A stretch of 64,000 bases of DNA, from NCBI GenBank assembly GCA_933228675.1, contig OW121744.1:115653600-115717599 (forward strand). The letters run 5' to 3'. The first letter of the stretch is position 1; each line of letters starts with the position of its first letter. The notes beneath the pieces were generated by a model. It was not told where the DNA came from. It searched no databases and was given only the letters and a program-made list of their open reading frames with translations. The translations under genes were made by a program, and so were the position numbers. This DNA is from Stomorhina lunata. Taxonomy: Eukaryota > Arthropoda > Insecta > Diptera > Rhiniidae. Below, in pieces: positions 41,961-52,260 of the stretch.

Positions 41961-43039
41961 AATAACCCGGATTTGAATTCAACACCTCAAATAACGTCAA
42001 GATTTCTTCTCTGAGCTGCTCTGATCTAAAAGTTGACCCTATATTGTTAACTTGTCTTCATCAATATATAACAAATGCTACGTTACGTTTACATAAGAGT
42101 AATTCTAGCTTAACTTTGTTTAACGGCTGAAAGTAAGAAAGACTTGCAGACTCGTTGTCTGTGGAACCAACTGACTGTCAGTCAGTCGGACGGACGGACG
42201 GAAGGACAGAAAGACAGGCAAAATATTTGGGTAGTGAAAGAAGTTAAAACATTAATCTTGATTTCTTCTAAAGATATCTTTTGTTATTTTTTTCTTCTTA
42301 TTCCAGTTCTTGTTATTCTTTTTTATGTTCATTTTTCTTTCTTCATCTACTCGTATGTATCGAGATATTTCATATGAACATTTACAATAAAAAGGTTTTA
42401 TGTTGCTGCAATGAAATCTTTGGATATGATTGCAAAAGAGGGATTTACTATATAAGAAGTATCTATTGTTGTTCTTGTTGCTGTTGGATACATTTGATTT
42501 ATTTTTTCTGTTTTTTTTTGTTTTTCCAAAGAATACCTACATACATACAGTTGTTAGTGTTATTGTTCAAAAAAGAATGTAGTTACATACAATTGTTATT
42601 GACCACTTTGAATGCCCTACATTAGGTCAGGTTTTAATTGAACTACACGAGCTATAAACCAAAATTTTTGGTAGCAAACTCTATTACTATACAATTATAC
42701 GACTTTTTGATTCCTCTGACAGTTTAAAGTTAGACAAGACCGAATTCTAAGCTTATCTCTTCTTCGGTGCAAGGGTAATCTTGTTACGAGTTTTGAAGCA
42801 CAATCTAAATATTCTCCTGTCATCTTCCATGTGTTTTTACGATTTCACAATGACATTTTTTTAAAGCTTATCCACATATCTTCAACGCTCTAGTTCTAAG
42901 ACCCTTGCGGACACCGATTTTTATAAGCCACGTAGCAGAAATCTTCCAATTTTGACAGTTTAATAAGTAATTTCGACCCATTTTGTTTGATTCCCTTTCG
43001 ATACTAGCGCGTAAAGTGCGTCCCATAATCTTATTTTTT
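41961..43039. other. Unannotated stretch with a GTCY/GGAC microsatellite
   Basis: A CAGTCAGTCGGACGGACGGA tract lies at 42177-42196 and continues as GGACAGAAAGACAGG. No other supported feature. The 114-codon frame at 42281-42625 is T-rich, cysteine/phenylalanine-biased and not recognisable as a protein. Confidence 0.5.
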
Positions 43040-43180
43040 GCTTTTTCATAGTAAGTTTTTCCAAGAGTGGGTTACTAGCCCGACGTCCTTGACCCATGTT
43101 TTTATCGTTCTTATGGGAGAACATGCGGCACTTGTTTGCTCACTACTTTATAGCTGTTAACGTAGCTACCCAGATAACAC
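43040..43180. repeat. Dispersed repeat fragment (CCAAGAGTGGGTTACTAGCC)
   Basis: TTTTCCAAGAGTGGGTTACT then AGCCCGACGTCCTTGACCCA recurs at the right edge (63965-64000). Its continuation TTATGGGAGAACATGCGGCA recurs inside the hAT-like MITE (about 32660). Three partial copies therefore define one family. Coding content unknown. Confidence 0.7.
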
Positions 43181-43189
43181 CATTAGGAG

Positions 43190-43850
43190 GTAAGTGTCCA
43201 CTATTGAGATGAAGGATAGACCAGGTTACCAAGTTAAACCGATCAGAATTATTGCTTGGTATCCAACATCCCCTACCTCATCCTCAGTTCTTGTCGTCTA
43301 AAAAAACTCGGTTTCATCGACTTGAGTCTCCACATAATCGACGAAGTGCCTCAATACGTCTAATCAAAGAAGATTCTCCCCTTAGCTAATTGCACTCCAT
43401 AATGAGTAGTAAAGACCCTTTCGTCATGCATAAATTCACTAATCTACACCACATATCTACTTCTAGCGTAACTCAACTTCATAATCTATGATGGATCTCC
43501 TAAATATCATATCCAGTACTTTTTATCTAAGAAGATTCTCACCTTTATCGAGGTGAGAGTAACAGATTATACATGTCAGGAAAGATCTTCGCATGTATAA
43601 GGATAGCACACGAAGATATATACTTGATCCTTCAGATCATACCTTGTATATGCCAGCCAACTCTACGATTTCAGGTTATCCCATTAATATTGTATTAGGA
43701 GGTCGCCCATAGCAAAAGAAGAAAAAAACTTGCCCCCACATTTTTGACTGTACCGCCAACCCTACTTCACTTAGTCCTAAGGATTTGTGGACTCATCCAG
43801 TGGAAGTCGTAAAATTTCTTGACCTTGATCTTCTAACAAAAAAAAAAAAA
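43190..43850 (+). pseudogene. Jockey-like LINE, 3' end of ORF2 (copy 3) with A-tail
   Basis: The plus strand is nearly collinear with copy 1 (2402-2870). It has ATATACTTGATCCTTCAGAT (YVLDPSD...), TTACGATTTCAGG-like 'STISGY', then NIVLGGRP, then after a deletion HIFDCTANPTSLSPKDLWTH and PVEVVKFLDLDLLTKKKK into A13. Relative to copy 2 about 40 residues, including the CPxC knuckle, are missing. The upstream part (43200-43500) still shows KLNRSELLLGIQHPLPH and SSKKTRFHRLESPHNRRSAS, typical of the region before it. Dead, 5'-truncated. Confidence 0.8.
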
Positions 43851-43868
43851 TATATATATATATATAAT
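43845..43868. repeat. (TA)n tract after the LINE A-tail
   Basis: A-run followed by alternating TA, at the 3' end of the Jockey-like copy. Confidence 0.85.
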
Positions 43869-44443
43869 TGTATATGTTAGAGCTGTTAGAACCACATCAA
43901 ACTCTCTTCTGTTCGATTTATGATAGTTCAAACAAATTTTCGCCCTCTGACAAATCTCCACATTATAGTGCCTACAATACCTCTCCGTTCTTATGTAGGG
44001 GATAGTTATCTCACAAATAAATAAATACAAAAATAATAAAAATATAATAAAATTCAAGTCATTTATATTTGTTCATTCTTTTTGCTGGTTGCCTGGTGTT
44101 AAACTGAGATGTTGCTGTTGTTGTTCGCTGTCAAACCTTATTGTTGTTGATGATGATGGTAAAAATTGTTGCTGTTTGTTTTGATCTCGGTGTTTGTTGG
44201 CTGGCATTAGTAGGTAGATTATAGTAAAAATACAGGTCCAAGTATTGTTGGTGTTGGCTGGATGGATGGCTGGCTGGTTGGTTGGTTGGTTGTTTGGTGT
44301 CGATGTCAAACAGGCGGTCGAAGAGTCAGTCTGTTAGTTAATATATTGGCGTGATGTTTGATTGTTTGCGCGAGAAGACTACGTATGAGTTTGATGCAAA
44401 AAGAAAACAACAAAAGGGTTTTTCTTGTCAAATGTTTTTGTTT
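43869..44443. other. Unannotated stretch with CTGG/TTGG microsatellite
   Basis: GGATGGATGGCTGGCTGGTT then GGTTGGTTGG at 44260-44295. No supported gene. Confidence 0.5.
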
Positions 44444-44556
44444 TTATACCCTACACTACCAATGCTGGGCATTATGAGTTTGTACTATTCATAGAAATAT
44501 TGACTTGATATTTAACTTTAAAACGATCGACTTAAGAAACGTCTTCTAAATCCTTA

Positions 44557-44884
44557 TATATATATATATATATATAATTCCCCGACAACATTCCAATTGG
44601 AACAAGGGGTACTTCTCTCAGACAATGAGCTGCATCCGATTCTATTTTTAGACTCATTGAAAGGGACCTACGTTTTAACGCCGGCTCCGAACGGCAAATG
44701 CATTACTTAGAGAAGTTTTACATAGCCTAATACTCAATAACCAGTGGCTAGCTGAGTTATGAGGTGAATTATGAGGTGAACCGCCGCTTTTTTGAAAATT
44801 TATTTTTTCAAGTGAGTCTGGCCAGGGATCGAACTTGGGCCTCTGGTATGCTAGGCGGATGACTAACCTGCTATACCACGGCGG
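44557..44884 (-). mobile_element. tRNA-derived SINE with (TA)n tail, full copy, 13-bp target duplication
   Basis: The direct repeat TTCTAAATCCTTA flanks it exactly (44544-44556, 44885-44897). On minus it runs CCGCCGTGGTATAGCAGGTT (A-box region), GAGGCCCAAGTTCGATCCCT (B-box), body, GTTGTCGGGGAATTATATAT and a (TA)n tail. An internal 14-bp duplication (TTCACCTCATAATT / TTCACCTCATAACT) is private to this copy. Length and TSD are typical of LINE-mobilised SINEs; the partner LINE is not identified. Confidence 0.95.
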
Positions 44885-44995
44885 TTCTAAATCCTTACAT
44901 TTCCATATAATATCCAATGCCTGAAATGACTCAAATAGAAACAGATCTCGAGAAATATATGTTTTCAAGCATTGAAAAGAAACATCTTAATCAGC

Positions 44996-45057
44996 GACAG
45001 TTAGTACTAGATTAATGAAATTGTGTTGATGTTTACTTTAATCTAGTACTAACTGTC
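44996..45057. repeat. Perfect hairpin, 20-bp arms, conserved loop
   Basis: GACAGTTAGTACTAGATTAA and TTAATCTAGTACTAACTGTC pair fully around a 22-base loop (TGAAATTGTGTTGATGTTTACT). A second copy with the same stem core and almost the same loop lies at 61275-61321. Confidence 0.9.
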
Positions 45058-45187
45058 ATAGTCGAAGATACGTCTTCGACAATTGTAATAAGGCTTAAGA
45101 TCTTGACAATCTGTTTACACTTTACCTCGGAGTTGTAGGACATCATACTTGTCAGTCTCGACCGACTAAAGTACTTTCGTACTTGTT

Positions 45188-46109
45188 TTTTTTTTCATGA
45201 TTTTACCCTGTGAGTGTGTGTTTGTTTCTACTTATTGTATCTTTATTCTTTTTTCTGTTTTGATGTTATTCTCGAGATTTGTTGTGTTTGTATTTCAATT
45301 CGCTTTTAGATTTGTCTGTGTGTCTGTCTGTCCGTCTGTCTGTATGTCGTTCTGTATTCCCTCTTTTTGACTTGGACATACATTTAACACTTTGACCAAA
45401 AACAGTTGGCGCGTTTATTTTCATTAGGCAACATCGTTCGAATCGGTTGTATCTCTTTTTTTTTTCTTGTGTCTCAGTTCCTTCGATTTGAACTTATTTT
45501 TTTACACCTTTAAAATACGTTTTTGTTTTTAAAGAATTCGGGATATTCTTTGTGGTGTCATTTTGAAATGCAATTTTCAAAGAAACGCTGAAAATTAAAA
45601 TAACTAAATAAAAAAAGTACCTACCTTTGGGTAGTTATATCGAATAAGGTTTTTGAAATACCTTAACATACCTGTTATATCATTGGTGTTAAACTTTTAA
45701 GTGAATTTAATTAAAATAAAGATATAAAAATGTATTAAAGTTACAAGTGATTATTCGTCGTATAAATTTGTTTCCATTTTCTGGATTATATTTTTGTGGA
45801 TTACTTAGAGATTTCATTTTATTGAAGTAAGTTTTAGCCTTATTAAGCCTAACATAATTTTAAGAAACGTTTTTGATCTAATCTGTAGGTCTGTATAATA
45901 ATCTTGTTTATAATCTGCTTTGCTTGCAACTTTTCATTCATTAAATTTTGAATTTAAGTTCTGAAGTTTTCGGTTTGACTTGAATTTAGCTACAAATATG
46001 TACTAGGTCTCTGTTATCTAGACGTTAACTTGTTGACATACAACTATATTTTTAAGCTTTTTGCTGAATTTTCCTCCAATATCAAAATTTTGTGAAATGT
46101 GGACTTAAT
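45188..46109. other. Unannotated AT-rich stretch with a (TCTG)n microsatellite
   Basis: TCTGTCTGTCCGTCTGTCTG lies near 45323-45342. No other supported feature. Confidence 0.5.
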
Positions 46110-46800
46110 TTCTGCTAAGTGGTAGATTTACCCGGTCTAAAGTCACATTGGTAGGTCCCAATTACTTCGTTAACTTTGGGCTTTAGCCTTTCAGACATTA
46201 TGGTCGATTGAATCTTATATGCAATTGAAAGAAGGCTTATACCTCACATACGGTTTTATCACCTTTTTTTGTGCCCTGGATTAAGAACACTGAGACTCCA
46301 ATCGTCTGGCATTCGTTCTTCTAAAAATATCGTCGTGTGGGAGTTTTTGTGCTCTATACGCCAAAAATGTATTTCAGAAAATTAATCTAGAAATTTTAAC
46401 TTAACTTTTCTAAAAAACTTTACGATAGAATTTTGAGATTTTTACACCATATATTTGGCGTATAGAGCAAAATAGTACAAATGAAGGATATAGAGCAAAA
46501 CAGACACTATTTCAGAAACTAGACGAGATAGCTAAAAACGGATTGCAGATTTGAAAAATTTAGGGTCGAAAACCTAAAGTGGCTTCATTAACTCAAAATG
46601 TGCAAAATGGCAGATAGAGCACATAAACTCCCGAACGACGATATGGCTTCTATAAGCTGGGACATACGCTTTATCAATTCATCACTTTTGGCCTGAAAAA
46701 GCTATGCGGGCAAACCATTGGCGCCCTCAGCTTTGTTTTTTTTCAGTCGAGTTATTGCAATTCTAACAACATTTTAGTTTAGTGGTGGACATATAACGCC
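46110..46800 (-). pseudogene. RTE-like LINE reverse transcriptase N-terminal half, split by a MITE
   Basis: The minus strand from about 46795 reads VVRIAITRLKKNKAEGANGL then PA-stop-LFQAKSDELIKRMSQL at the left junction. Across the insertion the frame continues QLIEAIFLEERMPDDW, then WSLSVLNPGHKKGDKTVCE, then after frame breaks ERLKPKVNEVIGTYQCDFRP and GKST. This is the fixed order of LINE RT domains 0-2 ('AIxxLKNNKAAGADGLPAELFK', 'MPxDWxxxxLxPVxKKGD', 'YQxGFRPGKST'). At least one stop and several frameshifts. The catalytic motifs lie beyond the preserved part. Confidence 0.88.
46330..46641. mobile_element. 312-bp MITE with TA target duplication
   Basis: The ends TCGTCGTGTGGGAGTTTTTG and (from the right) TCGTCGTTCGGGAGTTTATG pair over about 29 bases, continuing TGCTCTAT. 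TA lies on each side (46328-46329, 46642-46643). Removing it plus one TA reconnects a LINE frame without a shift. An internal hairpin pairs GCTCTATACGCC (46351) with GGCGTATAGAGC (46459). Tc1/mariner-type target site; family not recognised. Confidence 0.92.
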
Positions 46801-47149
46801 GTCATCATTGATTTGTTCTTAATTTCTTGTAGTTTAGATATCAGACAGCTGATTTTAGTCTATGCTTTTTTGGTACTTCCTTACTATTCCGAAGGTTTTT
46901 AAAGCCTGTGTCCCATCTAACCGAATCTTCTTTAACAAACACTTCTTCCTCTATCCTCTATCTTTGACAAACGCTACTTCCTCCATCCTCGTCATAAAAC
47001 TTTCGAACGAATAACTTTTATGCTGTATCCTTAAATAAGTTTTTTTTTAGCTGTATCCTTAAATAAGTTTGAAGGAAATATCCCATTAATTTTGAATCAT
47101 TTGATAGATTTTGTCCGATCAACACATGATCAAAGGCATAGCTTACGAT
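46801..47149. other. Degenerate stretch upstream of the LINE fragment
   Basis: Probably decayed 5' part of the same LINE, but no motif is clear. A direct repeat TGTATCCTTAAATAAGTTT occurs at about 47021 and 47051. Confidence 0.4.
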
Positions 47150-47990
47150 TCAATTGTGAAAATTAGTCGCATCAACTTAGAAACCTTCGTCGGCTCTTGC
47201 ACCACAACTTTGCTAAAAATCATAGCATGTTCAAATGCACAGTTTACGATTTGACTAATTTTGAATAATAATCCGTCATCGGCTCATGCACAACAACTTT
47301 GCTAAAGATCATAGCATGATCAAATGCACAGTTTACGATTTAATTAATTTTGAGTAATTATCAGTGTCGCCACCTGTCGGAAATTGGTCATAAATTAGTA
47401 ATGTTCGTCGGTTTATGTGCTACAACTTTGCTTAAGATCATAGCATGTTCAACTGCACAGTTTACGATTTTACAAATTTTGAGTAATAATCAGTAGCGCC
47501 ACCTGTCGGAAATTGGTGCAACCAACCGTCGTCGGCTCATGCACAACAACTTTGCAAAAGATCATAGCATGATCAAATGCACAGTTTACGATTCAATTTA
47601 TTTTGAGTAATAATTAGTGGCGCCACCTATCGGATATTAATCATACCAACTTAGAAACCTTCTTCGGCTCATGCACAACAACTTTGCTAAAGATCATAGC
47701 ATGATCAAATGCACAGTTTACGATTTAATGAATTTTGAGTAATTATCAGTGGCGCCACCTGTCGGAAATTGGTCATAAATTAGTAATGTTCGTCGGTTTA
47801 TGTGCTAAAACTTTGCTTAAGATCATAGCATGGACAAATGCACAGTTTACGAAGGAATTAATTTTGACTAAAAATCGGTGGCGCCACCTGTCGGATCGTG
47901 GTCATACCAACATAGTAATGTTCGTCGGTTCATGTGCAACAACTTTTCTTAAGATCATAACAAGATCAAATACATAGTTAACTATTCTAT
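47150..47990. repeat. Tandem array, unit about 128 bp, about seven copies
   Basis: The landmark CAACTTTGCTAAAGATCATA recurs near 47213, 47297, 47424, 47549, 47679, 47807 and 47937. Apart from the shorter first interval (about 80 bp) the period is 125-130 bp. Each unit includes GCACAGTTTACGATT, TGGCGCCACCTGTCGG and TTCGTCGGYTCATGTGC. Copies differ by 10-20%. GC is higher than the surroundings. No long frame. Confidence 0.9.
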
Positions 47991-48607
47991 TAAGAACATA
48001 CAGACATTCGTTTTTATATTCAGGTTCAGGTTTAGCTACAGTTTAAGTTTCTAGATTAAGCTCTCGTTCGGTTCGGTTATTTGTTAGGTTCTTTGTTCAG
48101 TTCAAGGTTCAGTTGCAGCTATAGATGCAGTCCTGGGTTTAGTTCTACATTAAGGTTTAAGGTTAATTTCTAGATCTAATCAGGATGTTCTTGCATAGAT
48201 TAGGCAACTCCAAAATCCTTGTACCAGCTGCCGCTTGATTAACCCTTGGAGTAGTATATTCTGTAATGTTGTTTCTTTCCAGTGCTAAGTCGATGGATGA
48301 TGAGTCCAAAGACACGAGCCACGTTTGTAAAGCGAGCCGCTCGATCCGAGACAGACTAACATGTTGAACAGACGCTACAGTTTCGTACTTTACCAAGTAC
48401 AATTATTTTAGACCCTTAGACCAAATACGTCGGAATGGCTCCAAGATAACTCCCTCTCACGTTAGCCCTGACCTAGAATGCCACTCGGGTTGTTTATCGC
48501 ATCTTCAACTAGGTTGTTCAGGTTTCCAGGATGTACCACGAGGAGTTGTGAGTAGGAATTGAATACAGCCGGAAACCCAGGCAACAACTTTATCCCATTT
48601 GCATCCC
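47991..48607. other. Unannotated stretch
   Basis: A 79-codon minus frame (48163-48402) has no recognisable motif. Simple GGTTCAGGTT-type wording occurs at 48020-48170. Confidence 0.4.
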
Positions 48608-48655
48608 AGGCCCTATGCTTCACTGGTAGTCAAGGATAACAAGAGAATAAAAAGA
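48608..48655 (+). pseudogene. RTE-like LINE 3' terminus remnant
   Basis: GGCCCTATGCTTCACTGGTA then GTCAAGGATAACAAGAGAAT encodes ALCFTGSQG-stop. It matches the end of the minus copy at 19590 (EALCSTGSQG-stop). Nothing upstream aligns. Confidence 0.6.
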
Positions 48656-49910
48656 ACTTCTAGGTCTAGTTCCAAAACGAAAACTGTTGCCTTAAATGTT
48701 TTAGTCAATTTGTAGACATCTAATACAGGGCTCCAATTCCACTAACTCATTTTTTTGGATCAATTCTAGTTTTCGAGATATATATTTTTTTAGATTACGT
48801 AGTTACGCTATTTTGAATAACATAACTGAAGAAAATGCTGCCTTAGCATAATATTTACTCCACTCAGTAGTTTTGGAGATACAGCCGAATATATGATGAA
48901 AAAGCAAGATATATGTTACTCATTCCTTATATGACTGAAGAAAAAATGAAAAATTTGTTGTCTTCACTTCTTCTTTTTAGGAATATTTTCATCCAAAGTT
49001 GAACGATATCTCCAAAATTATTCCATGGAATCAAAATAATGTTAATGCATCATAAAGATAATATTGTAGTAGAATTTCGGTTTTTGATTTTTGCTGAATA
49101 GAAAGAACCGTTTATGAGTTACGTTACTATAAATCGCTTAAGTACATAATTTTTTTTTTAATAATATCTCGAAAACTAGAGCTTGTACAAAAAAGTGAAT
49201 TATTCTTCACTTTAAAGTAACAATTTTTCATTATCATTTCACTTTTTAAAGCTTTTTAAACCTTGTTTTAAAAACTCTACCTTGTTCCTAATTTCAATTC
49301 AAATTAATAACGATTGTTTTTTTTTTTGCTATAATTTTCAAACAACAAAAAAAATCGTATGTATATTTTATACTATTAAAATGTCGTAGATTTACCACTT
49401 ACAAACCTTGTAACATAAAATTTAACATACATTCAGTTCTTGTAAATTTTCTTTTGTTTAGAATTTCAAATATTCCATATCACAGAAATAATTGTAAGAA
49501 AAATATGTAATTCTGGCTAAAATAATTCTTACAAAAGAAATAAAATTTGCCTTAAAACCTTTTGATGGTCACACTAAACGGCTTTGTAATCTTGCGAACA
49601 ATAAAAAAGACGGACCAAATAAATTATGTTGAATAAAAAAATTTATTTTATGTTTTCAGTTTTTTTTTTCTAAAAATTGCAAAAAACGGTCGAGTATCAT
49701 GTTTCTCTATAGAACTTTGTAACATAATTGCATTATTTGTAATTATATTGTTTTATAATAAAATGTTCGAAAACGAAATACAAATTTAGTTCAAGATTTT
49801 TTGAGATTTATTTTTTTCTATTATCTTTTCAATTTTTTTTTTGTGCCAATTTTTATGAAGGTTGTGGTAGGAAAACTTTGTTGAAGAAAATTCTATGTTT
49901 TTTTTTCATA
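48656..49910. other. Unannotated AT-rich stretch
   Basis: No supported feature; long poly-T/A runs. Confidence 0.6.
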
Positions 49911-50275
49911 TATTTAAGAAACTAAATTTTGTCAATATAACGAAATTTTTTTCATTATAACAAAAATTTTGTAATAACGAAAACTTGGTTTTATAAAAAC
50001 AAACATTTCTTCAATATAACAAACATTTCTTTAATATAACGCACATATTGTTCATTGATTATTAAAACGAATATTTTATCAGAATATTATAAATATTCTA
50101 AAGAAATTTCCGTCTTTTTTTCATGAAATTGTTAGATTTTAACTAAAGTATATTTAAGAAACTAAATTTTGTCAATATAACGAAATTCTCTTCATTATAA
50201 CAAAAATGTTGTTAAAACGAAAAATTGTTTTTATAAAAACAAACATTTCTTCAATATAACAAACATTTCTTCAAT
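49911..50275. repeat. 240-bp tandem duplication (second copy partial)
   Basis: TATTTAAGAAACTAAATTTT then GTCAATATAACGAAA begins at 49911 and again at 50151. The copies stay alignable to about 50275. Within each copy ATATAACAAACATTTCTTCA is itself repeated. Confidence 0.85.
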
Positions 50276-51012
50276 ATATGATTAAAAAATAATTAGTGTT
50301 TCTGAAAGATAATTTTGTTGCCGATTTTCGAATTTTTGTCTTAGTTCAATAAAATAGACAGTTTTCGAGTTACGCGAATATTAGTTGCACAACCTCCTCC
50401 AAACGGTTAGCACCTTTGAATTAATCGTACTCAATTTATCTTTACCCACTAGGTCTCCCTTTTGTCGGTAGAAAAAGTTATGAAAATCAAACACAATGTC
50501 ATAAATGGTTCGTCATAATAACGAACATTTTGTCATAATAACAAACATTTTGTTTTTCATAAAAACTAAAATATCAAAAAAGGGAATTGTCATCATAACT
50601 AGAAAGATTTTCTTATAACTAACATTTCTTCAATGTGACGTAAGTTTTGTAGAACTATCAAATTTTTCATTAAATCATGTAACAAAAGTTGATTTTTATA
50701 ACGACAAAACATTTTTATCATAACAATAAAAAAATTTAGGAAATACGAAAAATGTTTGTCATAATGACAAAAATTTCATTAATATGGCAAAGAAAATCAT
50801 TATGCATTCGATTCTTTGAAAATTATATCACACCAAATACTTTGTCATAATAACGATCATTTTGTCAACATAAATGTATTTTGTTTCTTATAACTATAAT
50901 TTCTTCAATGTGACAAAAGTTTTGTGCAACTAACAAATTTTTGATTAAACCAACAAACGAAAATTGATTTTAGTTTTAAATAAAATTAATTTAATTCTCA
51001 TTTTCATTTGTG
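50276..51012. repeat. Loose repeats of TAACGAACATTTTGTCATAA
   Basis: Irregular recurrences of AACAAACATTTTGT and ACAAAAGTTTTGT-like words without fixed period. Possibly a decayed tandem array leading into the next minisatellite. Confidence 0.5.
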
Positions 51013-52260
51013 TAGGATTTTTTTTTGGAAAATTTCATTTTTATAGGAAATTTTTGAATATTTAATTTTTATAGGAAATTTTTGAAAAATTTAATTTTTA
51101 TAGGAATTTTTTTGAAAAATTTAATTTTTATAGGAAATTTTTGAAAAATTTCATTTTTATAGGAAATTTTTGAATATTTAATTTTTATAGGAAATTTTTG
51201 AAAAATTTAATTTTTATAGGAATTTTTTTGAAAAATTTAATTTTTATAGGAAATTTTTGAAAAGTTTCATTTTTATAGGAAATTTTTTGAAAATTTTCAT
51301 TTTTATAGGAAATTTTTGAAAAATTTAATATTTATAGGAAATTTTTGAAAAATTAAATTTTTATAGGAAATTTTTGAAAAGTTTCATTTATATAGGAATT
51401 TTTTTGGAAATTTTAATTTTTATAGGAAATTTTTGAAAAATTTAATTTTTATAGGAAATTTTTGGAATATTTAATTTTTGTAGGGAATTTTTGAAAAATT
51501 TAGTTTTTATAGGAAATTTTTGAAAAATTTAAGTTTTAAAGGAAATTTTTGCAAAATTAAATTTTTATAGCAAATTTTTTAAAAGTTTAATTTTTTATAG
51601 GAAATTAAAAAAATTAATTTTTATAGGAAATTTTTGAAAAATTTAATTTTTATAGGAAATTTTTGAAAAATTTAATCTTTATAGGAAATTTTTGGAAAAT
51701 TTAATTTTTATAGGAAATTTTTGGAAAATTAAATTTTTATAGGAAATTTTTAATTTTTATATTAAATTTTAAAAGGAAATTTTTGGAAAATTTAATTTTT
51801 ATAGAAAATTTAATTTTTTAAAAATATCATTTTATAAAAAAATTTAAAAAATTTCGTTTTTATAGGAAATTTTTGAAAAATTTAATTTTTCTAGAAAATT
51901 TTTGGAAAATTTCATTTTTATAGGAAATTTTTAAAAAATTTAATTTTTCTAGAAAATTTTTGGAAAATTTCATTTTTATAGGAAAACTACATTTTTATAG
52001 TAAATTTTTGAAAAATTGTATATTTATAGAAAATTTTTGAAAAATTTAATTTTTATAGGAAATTTTTAAAATATTTAATTTTTATAGGAAATTTTTGAAA
52101 AGTTTCATTTTTATAGGAAAGTTTTGAAACATTTTATTTTTATAGGAAATTTTTTAAAAATTTAATTTTTATAGGAAATTTTTGGAAAATTTAATTTTTA
52201 TAGTAAATTTTTGGAAAATTTAATTTTCATAGGAAATTTTAAGAATTTTTATTTTTAGGA
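51013..52260. repeat. AT-rich minisatellite B, unit about 28 bp
   Basis: The unit is TTTTTATAGGAAATTTTTGA then AAAATTTAA, about 44 copies. Higher-order order is visible: the block with TTTGAATATTTAATTTTTAT at 51053 recurs at 51171. The TATAGG/AAATTTTT half resembles the 30-bp family at 25-39 kb. Confidence 0.95.

Larger units (their letters stand above)
44444..45187 (+). repeat. Dispersed 'TATACC...ACTTGTTT' repeat containing a SINE and hairpins
   Basis: It begins TTTATACCCTACACTACCAA and ends GTCTCGACCGACTAAAGTAC then TTTCGTACTTGTTT, the family ends. The SINE at 44557-44884 splits it. The 3' part holds a perfect 20-bp-arm hairpin (44996-45057) and the palindrome GTCGAAGATACGTCTTCGAC (about 45062-45081). 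Confidence 0.75.

Noticed and set aside
42281..42625. 114-codon plus frame rich in Cys, Phe and Tyr
   Set aside because: T-rich DNA without any recognisable motif or good start context; composition explains the frame.
47150..47990. Array considered as CRISPR
   Set aside because: The period is all repeat with no unique spacers, in a eukaryotic context.
48163..48402. 79-codon minus frame
   Set aside because: No motif, poor context, and no support from neighbours.
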